Under the pieces are notes generated by a model. It did not search any database, had not been told where the DNA came from, and saw nothing but the letters and a program-made list of their open reading frames with translations. This document shows, piece by piece, positions 49,763 through 61,400 of a stretch of DNA of 64,000 nt (position 1 is its first letter; the number at the start of each line of letters is the position of its first letter). The position numbers and the translations under genes were made by a program. This DNA comes from Pseudocercospora fijiensis CIRAD86 (Eukaryota > Ascomycota > Dothideomycetes > Mycosphaerellales > Mycosphaerellaceae), in NCBI RefSeq assembly GCF_000340215.1, contig NW_006921538.1:4629606-4693605 (forward strand), read 5' to 3'.

Positions 49763-49871
49763 CGCTTCGTTAGGATACGACGAAGCGCTTCTAGTTAGTA
49801 AGCCGCTTCGTTAGGATGCGACGAAGCGCTTCTAGTTAGTAAGCCGCTTCGCTAGGATACGACGAAGCGCT
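49761..49871. repeat. 41-bp hairpin tandem repeat, three units
   Basis: Units start at 49,761, 49,802 and 49,843. Each contains CGCTTCGT, a 9-base loop and ACGAAGCG, a perfect 8-bp stem (first unit 49,763-49,770 with 49,780-49,787), followed by CTTCTAGTTAG. A divergent fourth unit lies at about 49,963-50,003. The array starts exactly where the helicase fragment stops. Confidence 0.88.
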
Positions 49872-49886
49872 TAAGAAACATTAAAG

Positions 49887-49962
49887 TAAGAAGGCGTTCG
49901 TATTCTAAGTCGTATCTCGACCGCGCCCGCGTCTAGCTAATTAGCTATAACTAGCGATACGG
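49887..49962. repeat. Partial copy of the 273-bp repeat
   Basis: AAGAAGGCG..CGCCCGCGTC followed by CTAATTAGCTATAACTAGCG matches the unit junction of the array at about 48,070-48,145. It is trapped between hairpin units. Confidence 0.8.
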
Positions 49963-50003
49963 CCCTCGCTCCGTTAGAACGCGACGGAGCGCTTCCGGTT
50001 AAG

Positions 50004-50687
50004 AAATATACGGAGCATACATTCCCCTACCCCTTACCCTCCGGTTCCGTAAGTAGGGATTTACCTATCTTCTTAGCTATACTTTTAGTCTTATATTAAG
50101 TATACGAGATACCCTTTCCCGAAATCTAGCTAACCTATCTACCCGACATTAATTAAACATTATTAGAACCTAGCTAACTATCTAATTAAATAGCCTTCCT
50201 TCGCTATTACGGAAGGCTACTACGAACCTTACCCCGTATCTCGTATTACTCTGCCTATCGCCTAGCAAGGACTTTTACCTTTAATAACAGACCTACCTAT
50301 AATACTCTTTAGGTTTACTTATCCTATAGTCCGATAGAGGAACAACTTAAAACTTTTAGTACGTACCTAAAACGCCTAGTTTTAGGTACGTACCTAAAGT
50401 TTTGAGTTGTTTACGGTATCCTTTAATTGCTAGACTTTAGGTTTTGCAACGTCTATAGGAAGGCCGTAGGCAGTATACGAACCTGCTTATACGTACTGCT
50501 TTATACGTAAAATATACTGCGCTACTATTCCTTACTCTCTTATATACAAAATGCATCGCTAGAAAGGGGTAGCCCTTTCTAGTATTAGTAGTTTCCGCGA
50601 GATAGAACTACTACCTCCTCGAATTCTATACTTATTAGCGCGGCTTATATATAAGCTTTGCCCTCCGCTATTAACGGAATTAACACG
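50004..50687. promoter_or_regulatory. Spacer upstream of the E1 large gene, copy B
   Basis: No coding signal. An inverted repeat AGCCTTCC/GGAAGGCT with a short loop lies at about 50,191-50,218. A P1 pair is at 50,348-50,404 (TACGTACCTAAAA and TTTTAGGTACGTACCTAAAG). From about 50,520 it contains more TG and CA than E1 coding sequence. Its role as promoter is inferred from the ATG at 50,688. Confidence 0.5.
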
Positions 50688-51420
50688 ATGCCGCCTAAAG
50701 GATAGCGTAAGCTACTCGGTACTAAAGAGGAAGAGCGGAAGAAGAAGGCCGAACGTACCGCGAGGAAGTTAGCGAGTACGGCTCTACGACGAGCCTAGAA
50801 GAAAGTATAGCAAGCCGAGTAAAACCTAGGCGTAGTATCTTCTTCGTCTACGCTACTACTATATCTAGCCGCTATATCGTCTACCTCCTCGGCTACCTAA
50901 CCTATCCCCTATATTAACCCTCTACTTCGTAGCTAAATAGGCGTAGTAGGTAGTTAAACACTCTAGAGTTAGCACTATTCGGCTAGTTAGGGACGGCTAC
51001 TTCTCCTAGTACTACGACTACTGCCGCTCTCTTTATAGATAGCGCCGCGTATAAATACTAGAGATAGGCTATAGCTCCTCGCTACCTATATTAACTAGCT
51101 TAAGATCGACGATATTATCGCGGTAGTCGATTAATTCGCTAGAGCTAACGCCGCTAGCTCTACTCTAAGGGATAGTACTTCTACGTCGCTCGTTTAACAA
51201 TCGATCGTATAGGCTATCCCTACCTACGACTAGCCTCGGTTAGCTATTCGGCGGGCTCCTCTACGTCCCCTTCTCCCTAAAATAGATAGCACTTAACTAG
51301 TGTACCTATCTAATACTCTCCCTTCGTATATAGGTCCTCTTACCCTACGTAGAATAGTTTACCGCCCCGCTCCGATAGCTACTAGACCCCCTTCGTCCGC
51401 TATAGTACAATCCCTACTAG

Positions 51421-51690
51421 CGCTAGCTTCTATACTAGCGATACCTCCCGCGCTAGCTTCTATACTAGCGATACCTCCCGCGCTAGCTTCTATACTAGCG
51501 ATACCTCCCGCGCTAGCTTCTATACTAGCGATACCTCCCTAGCTAGCTTCTATACTAGCGACACCTCCCTAGCTAGCTTCTATACTAGCGATATCTCCCG
51601 CGCTAGCTTCTATATTAGCGACGCCTTCCTAGCTAGCTTCTATACTAGCGACGCCTTCCCCGCTAGCTTCTATACTAGCGACGCCGCCTA
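51421..51690. repeat. 30-bp minisatellite, nine units, coding for a decapeptide
   Basis: Nine direct 30-bp units of CGCTAGCTTCTATACTAGCG plus ATACCTCCCG, giving (P/-)ALASILAIP-like decapeptides in the frame of the large gene. Later units vary (ACACC, ACGCC), and the variable bases are partly CA-to-TA pairs. Confidence 0.92.
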
Positions 51691-51968
51691 AGCCTAACTC
51701 TTAAGGAAGCGTAGCTTATTCTTCCCTATTACTAGCTTCGAAGTCCGCTACTTAACCTACTTCGCCGACTCCTCGAAGAAGTCTCTCCTTCCCTCCTATT
51801 CTAGAGAGCCCCTCGTTGCCTACGACGCCGCCTAAGCTAGACTCCTAAGTAAGCGTAGCTTATTCTCCCCTATTACTAGCTTCGAAGTCCGCTACTTAAT
51901 CTACTTCGCCGACTTCTCGAAGAAGTCTCTCCTTCCCTCCTATTCTAGAGAGCCTCTCGTTGCCTACT
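51681..51968. repeat. 144-bp tandem duplication in the large gene
   Basis: Units start at 51,681 and 51,825 (48 codons each), both with GCGTAGCTTATTC, CTTCGAAGTCCGCTACTTAA and TCGAAGAAGTCTCTCCTTCC. The frame is kept. Confidence 0.85.
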
Positions 51969-54900
51969 TTAAGAGACGGGACGAATTAACTACTAGCCTC
52001 GGTGCGGCGTAGTCGACCGATCGTAAGCGCGAGTATATCTAAGTCTAATTCTAGAGACAGTATTCCTAGCCCTAGCTTAAGGCGAAGCCCGTCTAAATTA
52101 AGAGATAGTATTACTAGGTCTAATTTAAGAGAGAGCTTATAAAGGCCTCGTCCTAGAGCTTAGCTATCGTAGCTATAACGCGGGCTCCTACTACGTATTC
52201 GGCTAAATCCTAGAGGGCGTAACCCGCGCCCTGCCTTACTAGAACCCCTACTACCGCTACGACCTACGCTACCGCGAGGTTAGTAGGGTCGAGACGATAA
52301 TAGCGACGTTACGCTCGAAAGCTCGCGAGTACCTTTAGTAACTAGTAGTTTAATTTAATCGGATTTAAGTAGTCCTTCGAGTAGCGACGCTAGGGTTAAT
52401 TCCGACGAGGAACTAGACAACCTACCTATTATATCGACCCCTTATAGTTAGACAGTACTTTACTAAGCGCTCGCCGTAGATAGTTGCTCTTATAAGTATT
52501 CCTAAGACTAAGATACGGACGCGGAAGAAGAGGAGCCGATACCGCCTAAAGTTACACTCGCAGAATTTGTTACTAAGGGCACTACCGCTGCCTTCGCCTA
52601 AAGTTAACTTTACTAGCTCCCGGATGTACTTACGTACGTCGTAGAGTATAGCAAGCTTCCGACGTATATATACGAGTAGCTCCGAGGCGTCGACTAGCGT
52701 AGACTCCTCGCTAGGTAGGTTAACGGGGTACCTTCTATAGTCCTATTACTCGAGAAGTCGTACCTTATATCTGCTAATTAGCTATTTTACATTACTCGAT
52801 ACTAGGACATTAACGCACTTCTCCTCCCTATAACCTTACTTGCGACCTATAGAGCCGGTATTCGGTTGTTCTATACGCCTCGCTTTATAAAGACTATTAC
52901 TTACGAGTAGTATATGCTAGTAGGCCGCTCTCCGATACGACCCGAACGCTATAAGTATATACGGATCGCGACTAGACTCGATGCTTCTAGATTTAATACG
53001 TACCTCTTCTTCCCTAACCTTCTACTCCCTAAAGCGAATCGAAATCGGAAGATCGACTAGCAACGTCGCTATTATATAAACAAGCGTAAATAGGCTTACT
53101 TTGTTAATACTATCCTTATTCCTACGCTTCGCGATACTTATCCTTCTCGAGTGCTCGTATATTATCCCCTATCCTTCTAGTAAGTATATAATCGCGTATA
53201 CGCTCGATAGAAACAAGGCGTAGAAGGTAACAATCGTAACGTTAGTAAAATCTCTTACGATATTATAGATCCGCTACCGGCAAATTAAGACCCTATAGTC
53301 GACGTAGCTATACTACGACTATATTGTTTATAGTAGGGCATCGAACGTTAGTTACGTCGAGACTTAGATATATATTAGCGGCGTATAGAACTAGTTATTA
53401 TATAGTATAGGACTAAAATCCGTCTAGAGGCATAGACTCCCCTAGAGCTTAAAGAACTCCTCGATTAGTCCCTCGAGCGCTAGTTTAACCCTATATATCG
53501 TAATATAGACCGCGCTTAGTTCGACCTCGCGTAGGAAGATATCCCTACTAGACTAGTAGTCGAAGACGTAGTAGTATCTCCGCTTATCGCTCTTTACCGG
53601 ACAGCCTATAGTATTACGAAGACTAGCGGCCTTAACATCGAGCATCCTTAAGTATACTAGTAGTTCGGTATATAAGAGGCTTATAGTATCCGAGGCAAAC
53701 TACTCCGTAAGTCCGTAGAGCGGCTTAGTAGTATCGGCTTCTTCTAAGGATATAATATATCGAAGGATCTCTTCGCGTCTATTAACCGAACGGTAGAACC
53801 TATTTTTAGTTAGTTAATACTGCCGCTTCTTATATTCTCCTAGTCTACTATCGACTAGGTAGCCGCTATTACTTCCCTTATTACCCGAGATACTATATTT
53901 CGCCGAGCTCGTATCTTAGACGCCTTTAAAGCGGAAATTATATAGGCGTATAATACGCTAGATAGCTACGCCTCGAGCACCGTTCCCTTTAGCGTACGAG
54001 GAGAGGTTCGCACTTACTAGGACCTACTCTATTAGCCTAATCTGCCTATAACTCGCCTAAGCCTAACTAAGGGAGTAGACGGGCGTCGTACTTACTAGCC
54101 TTTCTTCGTACTTAAGAGTAAGCACGTCGTCGACTTTATACGTTTATAGTTAAACCGCTAGCTCTTTGTAATATATATAGTCCTTTCGTAAAGGTCCGTT
54201 AACGTAGGCGTAAATACCGCCTAACTCGATCGTATAACCCGCGCCGTTAAGGAAGCCTCTACGTCGGCAATACTTAATATACTGTTCGACTTACTAACTA
54301 CGACCTATAATAGTAGTTCCTTTAGTATAAAGCATAGACTCTCTCGTAATCGTTACGACTAGTTAGGCGTAGGCGATAGAGAGTAGGAAGGAAGTCGTCG
54401 GGGTTTAAATATTATAGCAAGCCTCCGCACTACGTACGCCGCCTAGCTCCTAGCCGATCTCTTTAACTAGGTTTAACTACGCTTCTATACTGCCGCGCTC
54501 TAGTAGACCGCCTATACTACCGACTTCCTCCGTAGCTAGCTCTAGGCTACCGGTTCGGGAAGGCTAGAGCAAGCTTTCTATAACTACGTAAAGAAGACGA
54601 TCGACTAATTCGTTACCGCCTACTAAACGTATCGAGTAGCGTATAGGGAGCGTAAGGGTAACGACTTAGAAGAGGATAACAACTCGGATTAGTACCTAGG
54701 TATCGTTAAACGGGCGCTTTAGCGATTAAGCTAGGTATATAGATGCCGCTATACTAGCTATATACTCCGTATACTCTTAAAGCCCGATAAGCGCCTAGGG
54801 GATTAGGTACGGTTACGCTGCTTCTTCTCGGAGGAAGTTACCGATAAAGAGAGAGCCGGTCTCTATAGCTTTTCGTACGACCTCGTATATCGGATAATAG

Positions 54901-55634
54901 ATAGAAGACCTAATATTATCGTCGCCCGGGGCGGTAGTAGTAACGCTATAGAAGGCGGCTTTACCTTATTTACCGCTATCTAGCAAACCCGCCTTTAGCT
55001 ACTCTTTAACTAGGACGACGGTTTTCGCCGCAATAGCTAGGAACGCCGACTATAGTATAGGTAGGCGAGGTACTATTTCGACGTACTCGCCTTACTTAGT
55101 CGGGATTACCTAGATATTACGCAACAGTTTAAGTGCAGTATAGGGCGTTATATAATAAATTAGATACGCATCCTCCCTACTTACGATAAAAGCAAAATCT
55201 ATTAAGCCGTTCGATAGAAGAAAATACCCGGCACTACCGCTTAATATAAGGTAAAGTAGGTAGCCGCCGTCCTAGTTAGCGCAAGTAACCTTATCTAGAA
55301 TAGCACTATTCCGTAGCATTAGTCGCTCGTTAGTACCGTAAAAAAGAAGAACTAACTTTATATAATATACCGCTATACTCCTAATCTGCTCCGTAATTAA
55401 GGATAGTAGATAATTAGCGAAGATCTTATTAACTACTTTATAGCGATACGACAGATTTAGCGACTAAGAGGGCTAGATAATAGTAACTCTGCGTCTACCG
55501 ACGACGACGATAACGACGAGTAGATTCCGTCGCAAAATAGTAAGGTAAGGCTAGCCGAACACTAGGTATAGCTGCCGCTTAATACGGCTACTAGATAGCG
55601 CCGATAATAGCAAAAACTTCGGGCGTACGCCTAA

Positions 55635-56387
55635 AACCGTAGTTATACAATAAGTGTATACTAATAAAGAAACTTTAGGTGCGCACCTATTTAATGCGTA
55701 GAATAGGTATATACCTAAAGTTCCTTTATATATATATAGTCTCTATAACATTCAATCGTGTAGTTAAAGAAGTAGATATAGGCCGGTTAACTAAGTAGAT
55801 AGCGCTTAAATGAGATTGAATAGCGAGCGACTAGCGCACTACTAAATAAACAGATAGCCTATTATATATAATAGCGCATAATCTAGGTTTATTGCTTTGT
55901 CGACTTTGCTAGACTAGCGTCGAGAATAATAGGATTCTATTACACTATTATTGTTCTATATACTTAGAATAACAAAATTGCTATATAGTACTAACCTCTC
56001 TTTATCCGGAAGCTGTACTATACTATTAGAGATAGAGCCTCGCAGTGTAGGTAGAAATCTCGACCTATAAAGTCGGAAATTAGCATCTCGGAAGAGGCGT
56101 TCTCTACTACTATATATAGCGATTTATATTCACTCGGAGCTATAGAATACCGCTAGATATTCTATTACACTGTCTACTTAATATATAGATTACTATAGCT
56201 CTTAACCCTTATATATACTATAGGGTTATCGAGGACGGTAACGAGGTAGACTAACTTCACTTAATAGGCCCTAAATTCTTTATATAGTTAACTACTTAAG
56301 GAACGAAATTATTACGTAGTTATATAAGCTAGAAGGACTATAATTGATTAAATAAAGACGTTGTTACTCATTTATATACTTATATAA
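55635..56387. other. E1 spacer, copy B, with the empty LINE site
   Basis: No gene is seen. A P1 pair lies at 55,674-55,728. CTATATATAGCGAT occurs once at about 56,110-56,123, followed directly by TTATATTCACTCGG, which in copy A comes after the LINE. The sequence lies between the 3' ends of the large gene and the F-box-like gene. Confidence 0.7.
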
Positions 56388-58019
56388 TTATTTATATAAT
56401 TTAATGTTATAGAGACTATTTCTATAATCGTAGTATTATATACCTAATCTAAGAATATTACCTTTAAGTAGCGTAGGGTTCTCTTCCTCTATCGATACTT
56501 TACGTAGAGTAGCCGTACCCTCTTCTATTACTAGTAGCTCGCGTTCCTTCGCTATACTTAGTCGCTATAGTACGACGAGCGTAATGTCGTTGTCGTACGC
56601 CTCCTCCCCCTCTAGAAGTTCGATTAGGGTTATGTCTACTATGCCGTTCGCTAGGTAGGCGATGCTATAGCGCTACTAATATATAATCGTTCCTAAGACT
56701 TTAACGTTACCTTCGAGGTTAAATGCCCTGATTCCGATCTTGTACTCTATCTCGCTATATAGTAGTTTAAGGTTATAGCGAAGCGCCTTAATATCCGCTA
56801 TCGTAACGTTAAAGTCCGGTAGATAGTAATAAACTAAGAAGCGATGCTGTATTAATAGCTAAGTTTTCTTATCGAGTCTATACCGAGTATAACGCTTAAG
56901 GCTAAATATACCTTTAGTCTTATTACCTAGATCGGTAATAATCTAATATAAACACTAGTGCTTCCTATAATCCGGCGACCGTAGCTACGCCGCGCGAGAA
57001 ACTAGAACATTATATATAAAACCGCCGTATACGAGTGCGACCGATATTAAGTAAAATCTAGTATATACCGCTAATCTATCCGCACTTTGCTATACGTCTT
57101 TTAACTACCGCCGATCCTTATCTCGTACATCCTAGAGTCTAGAACGTAAGGTCTATATAAACCGGAAATATACGAGGGCGACGTCGTAGAGTCGTAGAGG
57201 TACTAACGCCGAGCTACGACACCCGAAGAATGTATTATAATAACTTAAGTAGAGGTTGTCTACGAGGTGCTTAACGAATAGCAATTAGTCGTATATAGAC
57301 CGCGACTACTGCCTTAGTATACTCTCCGAGCTTAAGTTAATATGTTCGTCGAGCCTCCTTTAACTACGTTCTCTATCGTATAGGTAAAGGTTATTCCCGA
57401 GACTATATAGCGGTCTAAATGCGGCTAACAATTGTGCTATCGTACTAGGCCTACTATTATTATAGCTACTCGCATCAATCAATACCTTATAAGACGTCTC
57501 CTATAGTATATTCTCGGGCGTCGGCGCTAGCCGCTAAGGATAATAAGATAGTAAGCAACTACCCTATATAATCGAGAGTATACGGATATATATCGTTAAA
57601 CTCCGTACCGGTAACAACGAGAAGTAGCGTTTACGCTTCTTAATAGGCAAAGGAGGATCCGACTTCGTCTTAATTACGACCTCGCTAAACCGGAGACTAG
57701 GCCGTATACTCGCTATTGCTATCCGAACCGCTTCGTCGCTGTAGTTAGTAAGTATAGGTATATGCAATAAGGGTCGCAATTCGGGACTACCGTTAATATA
57801 GAGAGCGACTAGGACCGCCGTATATATCTAATCCTACGCGATAGTTCGAGTCTAACTATCGATACCGAACCCCGCCGGCTAGCGCTTATATTGTATCTAC
57901 TACTCCCTATCTATACTATAGTTATAAGTAACCTAGACTTTACAGTCTCTATGCCTAACGTTTACTAGGTAGCGTAGGATTTAATCCTTTAGCTCGATCG
58001 ATAGTTCGGAGAATAACAT
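56388..58019 (-). pseudogene. F-box-like protein gene of E1, copy B
   Basis: Same 544-codon frame as in copy A (offset 50,483), from CAT at 58,017-58,019 to a stop at 56,388-56,390, with the same pattern of TAG/TAA at Gln-like sites. The longest stop-free stretch is 57,564-57,779. Differences from copy A are CA/TG against TA in both directions; for example copy B keeps ATGTCGTTGTC near 56,585 where copy A has ATATCGTTATC. The F-box reading rests on the N-terminal motif only. Confidence 0.65.
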
Positions 58020-58434
58020 CCTCGCCTTAATTAGATAGTAGTATAAGGTTGTTGTAGTAAGCAGTAATAATAAGCGTTTAATAGAACTTTAGGTACGTAC
58101 CTAAAATTTCCTTACGTTATACCTTATATAACCTTATATAACCTTATAGGCTATTACCTAACACTAGTGCAGGTAAGCGTTAAAAGTAAACATCGCTATT
58201 AGACGCGGGATATGCCGCTAGCGGCAAACACGTAGTCCGTACGTAACACAACTTTTCTTCTTTTATAAACCTGCTCCCTCTTCTTAACTTAAACATTAAT
58301 ATTAACCTTCCGTAGCACTTACTATTACTAGTACTAGAATAGGTGCATACCTAAAGTTTCTTTAAAAACACTAATAGTTGAACTATTTTCGAAAGAAATA
58401 TATTACTATAATCGCGAAAAAACTATAGCTATAA
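58020..58434. promoter_or_regulatory. Divergent promoter region of E1, copy B
   Basis: It corresponds to 7537-7941 and has P1 at about 58,083-58,107 and a P1 half near 58,340. A block around 58,165-58,225 differs from copy A by changes that RIP does not explain, including a net length change of about 10 bases. Confidence 0.5.
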
Positions 58435-61400
58435 GTTCCCTACTTATCCCTAGCGCGCGTAAGCGTAAATTAGGCACTAGTCCGCTAAGCGACCCGCCCT
58501 AAACCCCGACGTCTACTACTAAGAAGCAGTATACCCTACTACTTAGCCTCGGCGATCCTTCCCCGAAAGAGTCGCTAGCAAAGAAGGCTAAGACCGCTAA
58601 CACGCCTAAGAAGTTAACTAAAGCTAAGTAGGATAAGACTATCGGTATAGAGATAGACTAAGATAAGCTTAACCTAGCCGAGCAGAGGTTTAAGGAAGGT
58701 CGCGTTAATAGCTTTAAGGACATTATAGACAAGACCCGCGGCGTAGTAACGGCCCTGTCCTATAGTTAAGGTGTCTATATAGCCGCCTACTCCGCTAGAT
58801 CTATTAAGAACGAGACTACCGTAGGAGCTATAGAGATCCTAGTCGGCGACTAGTTCGTGCGTATAATAGCGAAGCTCGAGCTAGCGTTTAAGTATTTCTA
58901 CTTACATCGCGTCGTAAGTATAATAGGCCTAAGTATATCCCCTTTTTTTTATTCTTTTTTTCCTTTACCGTTATATCGATTCTACTTAAAAGATAAAACT
59001 TTAGGTATGTACCTATTCTACGCGTTAAATAGGTACGTACCTAAAGTTTCCTTAAAACACTACGATTTAGGTATACGCCTTAAGTTAACTCTAAAGATAA
59101 AACTTTAGGTATACACCTATTCTATATATTAAATAGGTACGTATCTAAAGTTTCTTCGAAGGTTTATAATTTAGGTATATGCCTAAAGTTTCTATATTCT
59201 TAATTCTCCTCTCTAGAATAGTACTAAGTTATTATAGCGAACATTTAGTAAATATAAGAGCGCGTCGGCTAAGTACGCTAGACCCCTAGCGGGTACTCGG
59301 CGCAAAGCTAGACCGACTAAGCGTAAGGGCAAACAGCCCGTTTTATTAGAATACGTTAGCGATAGCGAAGACGCCTAAGGTTTAGACGATATAGTAGAGT
59401 AAGACCCTAATAACGACGTCGATAAAATAGATGTCGACGAGAAAGATAGCGGTAACTAGTAGAGCTACCGACTCTAGCTTACGCCGAATAAGATCCTTAA
59501 GACTATCTCTAGTTTTACTAAAGGCTAGATTAAGGTTAAGAGTATAACGGCGGAGGACGACGACGAGGCAGATCGCGCTCTTACGGGCCCGCGCTATCCC
59601 GATACCGTTAAGGGCAACCTAAAGCGTATAGCCTTTATCTATATCCGCGCCGTATAGAAGATAAAGATTATTCTAGACTCCCTCGATCCTACAATCGATC
59701 GGCTAGATTTAGCGTATATTCCTACGTTCTTCGTAGGCACTCCTACTACGCTTTATAGACCTACTCTCTAGCTAGTCTACCTAGTCTTAAAACTAGAGAT
59801 ATACGGAGAAGACCTCTATCGAGGACTGCTACTCTTATACCTATACAATAAGATAAAGAATAAGAACAATAACGCCCCGGTTAACCTATTACTCGAGCCG
59901 ATAAGGATCTCCCGCGTCGCTACTACTACTACCCCGGTCTATATCGACCCGAAGGCTAGCCGAGTAAATACTAAAGAGTAGGAAGAGCGTATAGGCAATA
60001 TTATAGAGACATTGCTAAACCTCGTTAAGAAGGGTCTATACGATAGATCTACTACTACGGAGATATAGCGTATATAAGGCAATACCGATCCGGATACTAC
60101 GCTTAAGACGTTCGATATTTTGTTTAAGCGCGGCAATATAAATCTAGGGACTAGCCTACGCCTAGACAACTTTGCTAATAATAAGGCGCGTATCGCCTAT
60201 ATTAATAACATTATCCTTACTACTAGTAGCGCGCGTCTATATCTATAGCTTTTTAGCGATCCTACTAAGATCGAGCGCCTAGGGTTCGATGCCGTAATAC
60301 CTAAGGTTAATATAGGCGAAGTATAAGCCTTCTAATAGCGTTACGCCGAAGACACTAATAATAAGCGTACTAGCGCCTATAATACCGATAGCACCCTAGT
60401 TATCGATAGCAAGATATTTGCGCTTATTAACTCCGCTATAAACTAGAAGAGCGCTAAGGTACCTGCGTTCGAGGACGCCTATACTTTGCTCGATATTATA
60501 CCCGAAACATTAAGCGTACTAGACAGCTTTACTAAGTTAGGGTTTAAGGCTATATACTACGGGCTAAGCTTGTAGCCTTAGCAGGTAACTAGTATAGCGT
60601 ACCTTAAGCGTATAATACTCTCTTCTACTCGGTTCGCTATTATAGGCGACGACGTTAGCCTCGGTAAGACTATTTAGGTCCTCGTTACGATCTACGAGAT
60701 AGCGAAAGAGACTACCCGCTAGATTAAGGTCTACGATAGTAAGCTTTCCCTACGATTTATTATAAAACTTTAGGTACGTACCTATTCTTACGAGATTTAG
60801 GTACGCGCCTAAAGTTTTATTATTTCCGATCGTTATAATTTTTAGGTATACGCCTAAAGTTCCTTCCTACTAACGAAACCTTTACTAACTTTTCTTATCT
60901 AGATAAAGTCCGTTCCCGCGTAAGCGTCGCAATAACTAATACTACTACGAAGTACCTAGTAGACTATCCCGACTAGTTCCCCCTCGACTAAATGCCTAAG
61001 AAGCGTAATATTATCGAGAAGATATAAGCTAGCGACGAGGTATTTAATCGTAATGCCTCTATAAATAAGGCTAGAGCGGAGCTTAGTCTACGCCCTAAAT
61101 ACCGCCTACCGATTATCGTCTACCTACCGAATAGTCTTATAGCTTAGCTTACTAATATCGGTATATACTTCTACGATCTAGAGGGTAACCGTTCTAAGCA
61201 TATCTATATATATACGTTCTGTTTACTCGGTATTAAGAAGAATTAGCGAGATAATTAGTTTACTAAGTCTACGCCTATCCCTACGAACCTCGAGGCTCTA
61301 AAGAGTTAGTTAGCTACCTAGAACGGCGATAACGAACAGACATCGCGCAATCTAGTGCTTACTACCTACTAAGTACTACCTAGATAGATCCTCGAGGTCG

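Larger units (their letters stand above)
50688..55634 (+). pseudogene. Large unknown gene of E1, copy B
   Basis: From the ATG at 50,688 the frame begins MPPKGQRKLLGTKEEERKK-like (Gln as TAG), a basic, coiled-coil-like start. A Pro/Ala-rich part follows with nine 10-residue repeats (51,421-51,690) and two 48-codon repeats (51,681-51,968), then roughly 1,000 residues of globular-looking sequence, and an acidic DDDDNDDE tail before a TAA at 55,634. About 1,650 codons, with some shifts of register that I did not resolve. Stops are mostly at Gln/Trp sites. I recognise no family; it shows neither a DUF3435 tyrosine recombinase nor DDE transposase motifs that I can identify. As the first gene of E1 it could be the mobility or structural protein, which is inference. 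Confidence 0.6.

Noticed and set aside
51421..51690. CRISPR-like array
   Set aside because: The 30-bp units are direct neighbours without spacers and lie in frame in a protein gene; the organism is fungal.
50688..55634. Starship-type element with a DUF3435 tyrosine recombinase captain
   Set aside because: E1 is large and multi-genic, but I found no recombinase R..H..R..Y arrangement in the first gene; not supported.
58857..59108. Plus-strand open frame across E1 copy B intron 1
   Set aside because: The first part is the true SNF2 exon frame, but it runs through the GTAAGT donor at 58,914 into P1 repeats; not a separate gene.
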